Assembly: GCA_023428425.1 (NCBI GenBank)
Contig: JAEYYP010000103.1
Location: forward strand, 1-7,397
From: Pseudomonadota bacterium
Lineage (GTDB): Bacteria > Pseudomonadota > Alphaproteobacteria > Rhizobiales > Devosiaceae
DNA length: 7,397 bases
Reading direction: 5' to 3'
The notes below the pieces were generated by a model, which saw nothing but the letters and a program-made list of their open reading frames with translations, was not told the origin of the DNA and did not search any database. Below, one piece after another: positions 1 through 6,270 of the stretch; position 1 is the first letter of the stretch; each line of letters opens with the position of its first letter. The translations under genes and the position numbers were made by a program.

Positions 1-43
1 CGCCGGCGGGATCCATCCACATCGTCGATCGCACGCCGATCCG

Positions 44-70
44 TGGACAGGAGCCCCCCACGCCTATATG
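44..70 (+). promoter_or_regulatory. Putative promoter of the tRNA-Gln gene
   Basis: A TGGACA hexamer at 44-49 (one mismatch to TTGACA) is followed by TATATG at 65-70 after a 15-bp spacer, placing a start point a few bases before the tRNA at 85. The spacer is shorter than the usual 16-18 bp, so the -10 assignment is tentative. No gene is visible in bases 1-84. Confidence 0.4.
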
Positions 71-84
71 TTCCGCCGCCGCGT

Positions 85-159
85 TGGGGCGTAGCCAAGT
101 GGTAAGGCAGGGGATTTTGATTCCCCCATTCCCTGGTTCGAATCCAGGCGCCCCAGCCA
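85..159 (+). tRNA. tRNA-Gln (anticodon UUG)
   Basis: The cloverleaf can be read directly. The acceptor stem TGGGGCG (85-91) pairs with CGCCCCA (149-155). The anticodon stem GGGGA (110-114) pairs with TCCCC (122-126) around loop TTTTGAT, with anticodon TTG at 117-119. The T stem CCTGG (132-136) pairs with CCAGG (144-148) around TTCGAAT. A discriminator G (156) is followed by an encoded CCA (157-159). The gene is the integration target: its last 18 bases, from the T loop to the CCA, lie inside the 19-bp attachment repeat. They are therefore supplied by the inserted element, and the tRNA stays intact. Its original downstream sequence now lies beyond 6352. Confidence 0.97.
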
Positions 160-160
160 C
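142..160 (+). repeat. attL core (19-bp direct repeat, left copy)
   Basis: ATCCAGGCGCCCCAGCCAC is identical to 6334-6352. Identity ends at 141 (A versus G) on the left and at 161 (T versus C) on the right. The copy starts inside the T loop of the tRNA and runs one base past the CCA. The host-side flank (CTGGTTCGA) differs from the flank of the right copy, as expected if strand exchange joined host DNA on the left with element DNA on the right. Confidence 0.93.
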
Positions 161-209
161 TTTCCAGTTTTCGTTATATTTCAATCACTTAGTGGCGACA
201 GCACCGCGT

Positions 210-233
210 GTTCTAGTACATCATTCTAGTACA
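210..233 (+). repeat. Tandem repeat pair near left end, putative integrase arm-type site
   Basis: TTCTAGTACA occurs at 211-220 and 224-233, a 13-bp period. The whole 24-bp unit matches 6247-6270 near the other end with one mismatch (position 223 A versus 6260 G), in the same orientation. It begins about 50 bp from the attL core. Tyrosine integrases with an N-terminal arm-binding domain use short direct repeats at both ends of attP, which is the best explanation for this paired arrangement. The TACAAT at 230-235 formed by the second copy could also act as a -10 box for rightward transcription, but no good -35 precedes it. Confidence 0.75.
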
Positions 234-298
234 ATTCACGCAGGTAACATGGCAATTAGCGCGCCCTTCCTTGCGAAGCTGAGCGCACGGGCTCTGCC

Positions 299-517
299 GT
301 GAGTCGGCCCGACCGAACGCGTGGGTACCGATGGGACCAAAAAACAGGGGCGCGGATCGCCCCGCCCCGCGCAAAAGCGCCAAGCGAGGGGTCCACGCCC
401 CGGTTTCGAGTTTCGTTTCACCTAGACGAGGAAACAGGGAAACGGAGGCGCGCCCCCAAAATTCCCCTGCTGAAGGGAGCTACGCTCTCCCTCAGCACCC
501 CAATGGCCGCTCAATAG
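299..517 (+). CDS. Doubtful small basic ORF, 72 aa
   Basis: I do not recognise this protein. It would be rich in Arg, Lys and Pro, with the segment RVSFHLDEETGKRRRAPK near residues 37-54. The GTG start overlaps the TGA of a 17-codon frame starting at 249 (GTGA overlap), a pattern seen in translationally coupled genes. The upstream frame has a modest AGG spaced four bases from its ATG; the GTG itself has no clear ribosome site. Against it: its 3' end overlaps the stop of the convergent RepA-like gene by 7 bp, and it runs through the hairpin at 469-496. A small DNA-binding regulator or excisionase is conceivable only from its position and charge. It may equally be a chance frame. Confidence 0.22.
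   Translation: MSRPDRTRGYRWDQKTGARIAPPRAKAPSEGSTPRFRVSFHLDEETGKRRRAPKIPLLKGATLSLSTPMAAQ
458..496 (-). terminator. Hairpin behind the RepA-like gene, possible terminator
   Basis: GCTGA (469-473) and GGGAG (475-479) pair with TCAGC (492-496) and CTCCC (487-491), giving a 10-bp stem with one bulged A (474) and a 7-base loop. It begins 14 bases past the stop codon of the minus-strand ATPase gene. On the minus strand it is followed, after seven bases, by four T (461-458). The T tract is short and displaced, so termination may be weak or the hairpin may only stabilise the message. Confidence 0.42.
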
Positions 518-1647
518 TCCTCGGTGCTGGCCTGCTCCTCCTCGATCGTGTCCAGATCGTCCCCGACGCCCTCCTCCCGGAGACGTCGCGCCTTGGCAAA
601 GCAGTCCTTCAAATCCTCCCGGCTGATGAGCTTCCGCTCCACGGCGGTGGCGAGGTGCTTGCTGACGGTGCCCTTCGCCACGCCAAGATGGGCGGCGACC
701 TCCGTCTGACTGACAAACTGGAGCGACTTCACGCAATGCAGGGCAGCGTTGTCGGCTTCCAGATCGACCTCTTCACCGATCTCCCATCCGGCCTCCGTCA
801 GCGACCATAGACGCGGGAGCAGTTGCTCACCCTTCTTCTGCCTGAACTTCCCGAAGTGCGGGGAAAAGCAGGCCGCTCCCATCCGTTCGATCTTCGGCTT
901 CCGCAACTCCAGCACGACCTCGAAGGTGACTTCGATCGAGGCGCTACCGCGTAGAGCGTTCCCATCCTTCCGCGCGTGGTGGATGAGGATGGTGGTGAGC
1001 CCGGCCTGCTTCGTCTGCAACAGGAACCGCTGGATTTTCTTGAACGCGTGCGCGGCATTCTCGTCCTCCAACTGCTCGCTCAACGTGGTGAAGTTGTCGA
1101 GGATGAGCACATCGGCGCCAAGCGTGTCGCAAGCGTGGAGAATGCTGTCGCGTCCCTCCTCGGTCGTGAGGTCGAAGAAGACCGCATTGCGTGGCTGGGC
1201 CTGACGGCTGAAGAAGACGAGGTTGGTGTCCAAGAGGTCCGGCGCACCGAGCGTCACGGCGCCGGTGGTTTTCAGCATGTCGACTCGGTCGCGGACATCC
1301 TGAAGGTGCATCTCGCCATCGATATAGACCACCTTGCTCGGCTTCTCGGCCCTCCATCCGCCGACACAGCCGCCCGTCGCCATGGCCATCGCCATGCTCA
1401 GGCTCAACATGGTCTTGCCGACACCGGAAGCTGCCCAGATCAGGGCCGTCTCTCCTTCACGAAGCCAAGGATCGACGACGAACCGACGCGGCGGGAACGA
1501 CTTGAGCAGAAGGGCGCCAGCCGTGATTGCCTCCAGACCGGCGATCTTTCCCAGATGCAAGGGCGGCGGCGGGGACGGCGGATACCAAGGTACGAGAGCC
1601 GTGCAAGAGACGTTGACGGGGATTGCAGCAGGCTGGTTATCGAGCAT
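511..1647 (-). CDS. RepA-like AAA/RecA-fold ATPase with C-terminal HTH
   Basis: This 378-residue protein resembles the AAA_25/RepA group of hexameric helicase-like ATPases found on plasmids and integrative elements. A proline-rich stretch (residues 21-30) precedes the ATPase core. Visible motifs are Walker A AASGVGKT (72-79), YIDGEM with the likely catalytic Glu (108-113), Walker B VLILDN (180-185), the ILIHHARKDG strand (220-229) and RGSAS (233-237). A C-terminal helix-turn-helix QTEVAAHLGVAKGTVSKHLA (314-333) suggests DNA binding. The start was chosen at 1647 because AGGTGA lies five bases upstream; the frame stays open to 1869 but that extension looks non-native. In the element it may unwind or load replication proteins on the excised circle, or regulate transcription. 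No primase or initiator gene accompanies it, so the replication role is inference. Confidence 0.85.
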   Translation of the reverse strand: MLDNQPAAIPVNVSCTALVPWYPPSPPPPLHLGKIAGLEAITAGALLLKSFPPRRFVVDPWLREGETALIWAASGVGKTMLSLSMAMAMATGGCVGGWRAEKPSKVVYIDGEMHLQDVRDRVDMLKTTGAVTLGAPDLLDTNLVFFSRQAQPRNAVFFDLTTEEGRDSILHACDTLGADVLILDNFTTLSEQLEDENAAHAFKKIQRFLLQTKQAGLTTILIHHARKDGNALRGSASIEVTFEVVLELRKPKIERMGAACFSPHFGKFRQKKGEQLLPRLWSLTEAGWEIGEEVDLEADNAALHCVKSLQFVSQTEVAAHLGVAKGTVSKHLATAVERKLISREDLKDCFAKARRLREEGVGDDLDTIEEEQASTEDY

Positions 1648-1865
1648 GGGGTTCACCTGCGCACTTTGTCGGGCTGCCCATGTGCGGGCAAATCCACAAC
1701 GTGCGCCGTTTGGGTTGACGGGGCCGCGAGCGGTCGCGCGCGCGATGCTGGGCAGTAGGGTCGACAAAATCTCCGATTGTGCCCAGTCAGCAGCACACGC
1801 GACGCGCACGTCTGGCAGTAGGAGGCAAAAAACCGCCCGCCCGCGCAGCCCGCCAATCCCGTCGC
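1648..1865. promoter_or_regulatory. Intergenic region upstream of RepA-like gene with repeated TGCCCA motifs
   Basis: This 218-bp gap separates the serine recombinase stop from the RepA-like start. It contains CTGCCCA at 1674-1680 and GGGCA at 1686-1690 (a 5-bp stem with a 6-base loop), TGGGCAG at 1749-1755, and TGCCCAG at 1780-1786. CTGGGCA (1748-1754) and TGCCCAG (1780-1786) form a 7-bp inverted repeat with a 25-bp gap. The 9-mer GGCAGTAGG recurs at 1751-1759 and 1814-1822. On the minus strand a run of closely spaced G tracts (1853-1833) is followed by six T, just downstream of the recombinase stop. The cluster could be an operator, a replication-initiator binding region, or partly GC-rich coincidence. 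No convincing -35/-10 pair was found. Confidence 0.35.
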
Positions 1866-2444
1866 TCAAACCATGACGGCGCCCTGCCCCTGAACGATCC
1901 GGTAGACGCTCCCCCGGCCGATCCCGACTGCCGCAGCGATCTCAGTGGGTGTCTTCCCTTCGCGGTGGAGCTTCAGCACCTCTTCCGACTTCGCCCGCGC
2001 GGTGGGCTTGCGACCGAGGTACTTCCCCTCTGCCTTCGCCTTGGCGATGCCTTCCCTCTGTCGCTCCAGCATCATCTCACGCTCGAACTGCGCGAAGCCC
2101 GCGAAGATGGTGAGGATCAAGCGCCCCGTCGCGCTCTTGGTGTCGACCACCTCGCCACCGAGGTTCAGCACCCGGAGACCCACGCCCTTCGCGTCGAGGT
2201 CGCGAACGATCTCCCACAGGTGGATGGTGGAGCGGGCAAGCCTGTCGATCTTGGTGATGACCAGGGTGTCGCCTTCCCGCACGAATTCCAGTGCCTGCCT
2301 CAGTCTGTCCCGCTCCCCAACCGAGGACACATGCTCGGCAAACACCTTGCCGCAGCCCGCCGCATCAAGGTCGCGTCGCTGGGCTTCAAGCCCTGCTTCC
2401 TGTTCGGTGGTGGAGGTCCGCGCGTAACCAACCAGCATCGCCAT
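1866..2444 (-). CDS. Serine recombinase, resolvase/invertase family
   Basis: This 192-residue protein is of the usual length for Tn3-type resolvases and Hin/Pin-type invertases, which cut both strands at a paired site through a serine-DNA intermediate. The N-terminus MLVGYARTSTTEQ carries the nucleophile Ser11, with Arg9 nearby. KIDRLARS (65-72) supplies the conserved Asp67, Arg68 and Arg71. The TGRL segment (106-109) and long helix FAGFAQFEREMMLERQREG (114-132) are the dimer and activation region. YLGRKP (142-147) leads to the DNA-binding helix-turn-helix KTPTEIAAAVGIGRGSVYRI (164-183). The ATG at 2444 was preferred over a TTG at 2474; a second ATG at 2438 is also possible. No transposase or terminal inverted repeats of a transposon are nearby, so it likely serves the element itself, for multimer resolution or inversion. 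Its site is unknown. Confidence 0.93.
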   Translation of the reverse strand: MAMLVGYARTSTTEQEAGLEAQRRDLDAAGCGKVFAEHVSSVGERDRLRQALEFVREGDTLVITKIDRLARSTIHLWEIVRDLDAKGVGLRVLNLGGEVVDTKSATGRLILTIFAGFAQFEREMMLERQREGIAKAKAEGKYLGRKPTARAKSEEVLKLHREGKTPTEIAAAVGIGRGSVYRIVQGQGAVMV

Positions 2445-2947
2445 GTGCCCTGTCTCCCAGCCTTCGGCGTCCAAAAGGTCTAGGGATGAGAGTCGGAACT
2501 GTCCAGAATGTCAACACCATCCTATTGGACGCACTCGCGAGCATCACCGGACGCGTCCGCATGGGCAGGGGCTATTGGGCGTTGGCCCGCCTTTCAAGAC
2601 GACTTTCCTCAACGTGTAGATACGCGCCTTTTGTCCCGCCTCTACGTCGAGGAGGCACCGAGGGGGGACATCCTGACTTCGCGCGAAAGAAATACGTGCC
2701 TGCGAATTCAAGTGTGATTTTCGGTTTTAGGGGAAAGCAAAAGGTCCTCCGGCGTGGGCCACAGCCCCGTCACGCCTTCTTCATGCCCTTCGATGGCCCT
2801 CTTTCAGCGACGGCTCACTTGCGTGCCATCCTGGTCATTCCAAGCTGGCTGCAATGAAACTGAAATCGGACAGACACGTGTGGTCCGGCACCCTTCCACA
2901 AGGCTCTGCCTGAGCTTATAACTTACGTCATTCAACTGGGGGCATGC
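2445..2947. other. Palindrome-rich divergent intergenic region
   Basis: This 503-bp region separates the divergent serine recombinase and cargo ATPase genes and should hold both promoters. It contains GTCCA (2501-2505) facing TGGAC (2526-2530), a near-exact direct repeat CTATTGGACG/CTATTGGGCG (2522-2531 and 2572-2581, 50 bp apart), a perfect 12-bp palindrome CGGACGCGTCCG (2548-2559), TTCGCGCGAA (2678-2687), and GGCGTG (2751-2756) facing CACGCC (2771-2776). Resolvase sites commonly lie beside the resolvase gene and contain spaced inverted subsites, so 2501-2581 is a candidate. I see no convincing coding sequence; plus-strand frames here have no recognisable motifs and are poorly placed. Confidence 0.45.
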
Positions 2948-4594
2948 GTGACCGATTACTCCGTGCCGGGTCCGGCAGGAACGACCCTCTCTCTTGCGGT
3001 CGACTCTGGACATCCTCTTTTCATCGTCGGCCGCAACGGGACGGGCAAGTCCGCTCTCATGAGCTGGCTCCGGCAGAATTCCCGGACTGATACCACCTAT
3101 CTGCCCGGGAGCAGGACTGCCCTCTTCGACGCCGAGAGCCTGTCGCTCACGCCTAGTAGTCGACGCAGTCTCGTGACCAATCTGCAATCATGGGATACTT
3201 CGAACGAAGCTCGATGGAGGAACTATTCCGGCAACCAACGGAACGAGAAGGCGATCCATGACCTGACGGCGGCCGAAAGCCAATATAAGATAGACTGCGC
3301 GAATACGATTGCGGTGAATTCAGGCCCGATTGCAATGGCTGCCGCAATTGCCAAACTGCAAGCGAAGGAGTCCCCTCTCGACCGCGTCAACCGGATCCTT
3401 GAGCAATCCAACATTTCCGTCCGCATGCTTATAGCTGACAACGAACTCAAGGCGATGTTGGGCGGTAATATATTCAGCTACGCACGAATGTCCGACGGAG
3501 AGCGTATCGCACTTATCCTGATCGCCGAGGTTATTTCGGCCAAACCGGGCGTGGTTTTCCTGATAGACGAACCCGAGCTGCACCTTCACCGTTTGATCGT
3601 CGTCCCCCTGATCGCCACGCTTATCAAGTCGCGTCCTGACTGTGAGTTTGTGATCAGCACCCATGAACTGGATCTTCCAACGTCTATCGCCAAGTCGCGC
3701 GTGTGCATCGTGCGATCGGTCACGTGGCGAACCGACGGGCAGGTCGAGCATTGGGACTTCGACGTCGTTGACCAGACGGACGACCTGCCCGAGGGGCTCA
3801 TCACTGACATCCTTGGTTCACGGCGTCGCGTCCTCTTCACAGAAGGGGGTGCCAGCAGCCTCGACGTTCCGATGTATTCCGTTCTGTTTCCGAAGGTCTC
3901 GATCAGACCCAAAGGCAGTTGCAAGAACGTGCAGCATGCGGTGATCGGCATACGATCGACGATCGGCCTGCATCATACCGAAGCATTTGGCCTGATCGAC
4001 AATGACAGCATGACCGAGCAGGCTGCCACCGATTTCCAGTCGGAGAATATCTATCCACTCCCGTTCTTCTCGGTGGAGTCGCTATACTATGATGTGGACG
4101 TTCTAACTGCTGTCGCCACAAGACAGGCGGCGACGCATGAGACCGACGAGGAGAAGCAAGCCAAATTGGTAGCGGACCTTCTTGCTGATGCTCTTGCTCA
4201 GGGGATCGCCGCAGCGGCAAGGCGGGGGACGGCAGAGCATTTGGCCGGGCGGCTTGCCGAGCGGCAGGTGCGTGACGCACTTCTGGGCCAGATGCCGAAG
4301 CGAGAAGAACTCATCACGGCAAGCTCATCGACGATCCAGATCAGTGGACAATCCGCCTATCCGGCAGAGCTTACGCGTTTCCAGGCGATGCTAACCAAAC
4401 AGGACCTTCACGGCATCATAGCTCGCTATCCGGTAAGGCATTCGGGCATTCTCGACGCGATAGCGCAGGCGTTGAAGTTCCAAGGCCGCCCCGACTATGA
4501 AACGGCGGCCGTCGCTCGAATATCATCGGACGAGACGTTGCGCGCCAAGCTGCTACTCAAGCTAGCTCCTCTATCTACTGTAATCAACGCCTAG
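2948..4594 (+). CDS. ABC-type ATPase fused to DUF4435/TOPRIM-like domain; putative PARIS-like or OLD-like defence protein
   Basis: This 548-residue protein has two readable parts. The N-terminal ATPase shows Walker A GRNGTGKS (28-35), an ABC-type signature MSDGERIAL (181-189), Walker B with catalytic Glu VFLIDEPELHLH (203-214) and the switch His in STHELDLP (237-244). After a short linker, RRVLFTEGGASSLDVPMY (293-310) supplies the conserved Glu299, GSCKNV (323-328) follows, and FGLIDNDS (347-354) gives the DxD pair Asp351/Asp353; VESLYYD (376-382) is also typical. This second part matches my memory of DUF4435, the TOPRIM-like family of the PARIS effector AriB, whose partner AriA is a similar ATPase. 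Single-chain fusions are known. OLD-family nucleases share the ATPase-TOPRIM order and remain an alternative. The C-terminal 165 residues are mainly helical by appearance and unassigned. The start is GTG with GGGGG (2938-2942) upstream; an in-frame stop lies at 2861. An abortive-infection nuclease role is inference. Confidence 0.83.
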   Translation: MTDYSVPGPAGTTLSLAVDSGHPLFIVGRNGTGKSALMSWLRQNSRTDTTYLPGSRTALFDAESLSLTPSSRRSLVTNLQSWDTSNEARWRNYSGNQRNEKAIHDLTAAESQYKIDCANTIAVNSGPIAMAAAIAKLQAKESPLDRVNRILEQSNISVRMLIADNELKAMLGGNIFSYARMSDGERIALILIAEVISAKPGVVFLIDEPELHLHRLIVVPLIATLIKSRPDCEFVISTHELDLPTSIAKSRVCIVRSVTWRTDGQVEHWDFDVVDQTDDLPEGLITDILGSRRRVLFTEGGASSLDVPMYSVLFPKVSIRPKGSCKNVQHAVIGIRSTIGLHHTEAFGLIDNDSMTEQAATDFQSENIYPLPFFSVESLYYDVDVLTAVATRQAATHETDEEKQAKLVADLLADALAQGIAAAARRGTAEHLAGRLAERQVRDALLGQMPKREELITASSSTIQISGQSAYPAELTRFQAMLTKQDLHGIIARYPVRHSGILDAIAQALKFQGRPDYETAAVARISSDETLRAKLLLKLAPLSTVINA

Positions 4595-4640
4595 GCATCC
4601 GCGCCGCTTGACCTGGACTTAAGCCAGCCTTCAATGGAAT

Positions 4641-4659
4641 GGCGAAAGACCGCTTTTTT
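4641..4659 (+). terminator. Weak terminator candidate behind the cargo gene
   Basis: A short GGCG/CGC(T) stem around AAAGAC is followed at once by six T (4654-4659), about 50 bases after the cargo stop codon. The stem is only three to four pairs, so this is a suggestion resting mostly on the T tract. Confidence 0.28.
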
Positions 4660-4719
4660 GTTCGAGCTTCAGAAGCAACCGATGAAATCGGCCTGAGCCT
4701 GTCACTCTAGATAGCGACT

Positions 4720-4731
4720 GCGGACGTCCGC
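4720..4731. repeat. Perfect 12-bp palindrome between cargo and integrase genes
   Basis: GCGGACGTCCGC reads identically on both strands and sits 18 bases beyond the integrase stop codon (4750) in the convergent gap between cargo and integrase. It shares the half-site CGGAC with the palindrome CGGACGCGTCCG at 2548-2559, on the other side of the cargo gene. No T tract follows, so it is not a typical terminator. It may be a recombinase or regulator site, or chance. Confidence 0.4.
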
Positions 4732-4749
4732 TCTGGCGGTCCACTCACG

Positions 4750-6225
4750 TCACTCCTCCCCAGGCAACCTCAGCAACTCCACCAGCCCCTGCTTCTGCTC
4801 GATCCTCAGCCCGTTCGGCGAGTACACACCGTAGGTCATGCCGGGCTTCTTGTGGCCGATAATCTGAGCCGCCTCCGTCTCGGCGATGCGGTGGCGCTCG
4901 AAGGTCTGGGCGACGTTCTTGCGGAAGCCGTGGAAGGTAGAGCGTTGCTCGGGCGTCAGTGAACCGGCCTTAACCGCAGCGAGCGTGACCCGCCCGAACT
5001 TCTTGCCGATGTTCCAACCGCGCTTCTTGTCGGGGCCGCCCGGCACCAGATTGGGGAACAGGAAGCCGGACCGGGGGCACAGGTCGAGGAAGGGGGCCAA
5101 GGCGCTATGGACGGGCACGACGCGAACGCTGCTTTCAGTCTTGCCCTCGGGAATGTCGAAATAGGTCACGCCCTCCGCCGTCTGCACGTCCGCCCATTCC
5201 AGCGAGCAAATCTCGTTCAGGCGCATTCCGGACAGCAGGGCGATGCGGGGGAGCCAATACAGAGGGTTTGGCTTGCCCTCGCTCCCAGGCTTCGACTGCA
5301 AGCTCAGTACCACCTTCAGCGCCTCGTCGGCCCAAGGCGCGTGGGCGTTTCTCCGCGTTTTCACCTTGGTCCAGTGGCCGGAGAAGGGGTTTCTGCCGGA
5401 CACTTCGCCCCTGCTGTCCGCCCACTCCCACAACCCGTTCAGCGAAGAGACGTAGCGGTTCAGGGTCCGGCTGCTGAGCACCTTGCCGCCCGCCTTCGCA
5501 TAGGAGGCGAGCAACTGATCGAGGCTCCTCCCCTTCGTATCCGGCGACCGGCCCCAGTTCGGGTCGAGTCGCTTCACCTTGTCGAAGAAGGCAGCGACCA
5601 CCTTGCCCTTTACGGTGGCGAGGGGCTTGTCGTCGATGTGGTCCCGAAACAGGCGAAAGACGGCTTCCATCTGTGAGATGGTTTGCATGGTGCGACGGTT
5701 AGCCGTGTCCCGCTGTATGTCGGTGATGTAGCGTGCGGAAAGATTAGAGAACGGCGCGCGGAATTCCGCAGGTGCCTCGACCTTGCCCGCCCGCGCGGCC
5801 TTGATCGCTTCCAAGGCTGCCGCCACCTCGGGATGGACCTCCTCCGGATCGGTCTCGCTCAGTTCGCCCACGCCGAGACGGCGCGCCTCGGGATCGGCAT
5901 AGCTATCCCAGAGGAGGTCGAGCTGTTCGTCCAGATCGTCGGGATCGCGGAACTTCTGCCTCAGCCAGTTGATGCGCTGTACCACCTCCTCAAAGACGAC
6001 ATGGGGAGGCTGTGTCTCCACCTCCGACGCCCGGAGCAGGTCGAACTGCCGCTTCCAATGAGCCGCCCTCTCAAGGGCCAGATGCTGAGCCAGACGCCTA
6101 TCGGCCGTCTTCAAGTTCTCGGCAATGACCTTCTTGCCGACAGCGGATTGCACCGCCGCCGGGACTGCCATCTGAAACCACCAGACGTTCACCCTACGCT
6201 TCAGCCAATTGCCCCTTGGCGCCAT
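4750..6225 (-). CDS. int: Tyrosine recombinase (integrase) of the element
   Basis: This 491-residue integrase would catalyse insertion into, and excision from, the tRNA-Gln gene. The N-terminus (about 6-50, with NVWWFQMAVPAAVQ) resembles the DUF6538 domain found at the front of many alphaproteobacterial integrases. A SAM-like core-binding domain occupies roughly 156-272 and the catalytic domain 296-478. The active-site set is complete: Arg335 in LSGMRLNEIC, Lys362 in GKTESSVR, His432 and Arg435 in FHGFRK, His458 in IIGHKK, and nucleophile Tyr468 in GVYSP. The ATG at 6225 was chosen because the N-terminal domain begins immediately; the ribosome site is weak. The gene lies at the attR end, reading inward, and the putative arm repeats (6247-6270) sit in its promoter region, which would allow self-repression. 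Nothing suggests it is broken. Confidence 0.96.
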   Translation of the reverse strand: MAPRGNWLKRRVNVWWFQMAVPAAVQSAVGKKVIAENLKTADRRLAQHLALERAAHWKRQFDLLRASEVETQPPHVVFEEVVQRINWLRQKFRDPDDLDEQLDLLWDSYADPEARRLGVGELSETDPEEVHPEVAAALEAIKAARAGKVEAPAEFRAPFSNLSARYITDIQRDTANRRTMQTISQMEAVFRLFRDHIDDKPLATVKGKVVAAFFDKVKRLDPNWGRSPDTKGRSLDQLLASYAKAGGKVLSSRTLNRYVSSLNGLWEWADSRGEVSGRNPFSGHWTKVKTRRNAHAPWADEALKVVLSLQSKPGSEGKPNPLYWLPRIALLSGMRLNEICSLEWADVQTAEGVTYFDIPEGKTESSVRVVPVHSALAPFLDLCPRSGFLFPNLVPGGPDKKRGWNIGKKFGRVTLAAVKAGSLTPEQRSTFHGFRKNVAQTFERHRIAETEAAQIIGHKKPGMTYGVYSPNGLRIEQKQGLVELLRLPGEE

Positions 6226-6246
6226 CTCGCACCACCACAGCCCTTC

Positions 6247-6270
6247 GTTCTAGTACATCGTTCTAGTACA
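6247..6270 (+). repeat. Tandem repeat pair near right end, putative integrase arm-type site
   Basis: TTCTAGTACA occurs at 6248-6257 and 6261-6270 with a 13-bp period, mirroring 210-233 at the left end with one mismatch in 24 bases and in the same orientation. It lies 22 bases upstream of the integrase start and about 63 bases from the attR core. In the excised circle the two pairs would flank the core on either side, as arm sites do in a bipartite attP. Confidence 0.75.

Larger units (their letters stand above)
161..510. other. Left-end non-coding or weakly coding region
   Basis: This stretch between attL and the stop of the RepA-like gene has no confidently recognised gene. It holds the left tandem repeat pair (210-233), a 17-codon reading frame (ATG at 249, AGG at 242-244 upstream, stop at 302), a 72-codon frame overlapping that stop (GTG at 299), and a hairpin (469-496) behind the minus-strand ATPase gene. 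Excisionases and other small regulators of integrative elements often lie near an end, so a short gene here would not be surprising, but none has a recognisable fold. Confidence 0.6.

Noticed and set aside
84..302. 72-codon plus-strand frame starting at the tRNA
   Set aside because: Its first part runs through the tRNA-Gln gene and attL, so it cannot be a real protein from that start; only the short tail from ATG 249 was considered.
1648..1869. N-terminal extension of the RepA-like ATPase to 1869
   Set aside because: The extra 74 residues look unlike a natural protein start and overlap the recombinase gene end, while the ATG at 1647 has a strong AGGTGA five bases upstream.
331..1876. Long plus-strand frames at 331-810, 976-1758 and 1334-1876
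   Set aside because: They lie antisense to the well-supported RepA-like ATPase gene, show no family motifs, and are typical by-products of GC-rich coding DNA.
2751..2776. GGCGTG/CACGCC hairpin as a terminator
   Set aside because: The loop is long, no T tract follows on the plus strand, and no gene on the minus strand ends just upstream; it may be chance.
2291..2857. Plus-strand frames at 2291-2857 and 2508-2717
   Set aside because: They start inside the recombinase gene on the other strand or in the palindrome-rich gap, and carry no recognisable motif or ribosome site.
1866..2947. Tn3-type transposon as the source of the serine recombinase
   Set aside because: No transposase gene and no terminal inverted repeats are visible around the gene, so a transposon cannot be supported.
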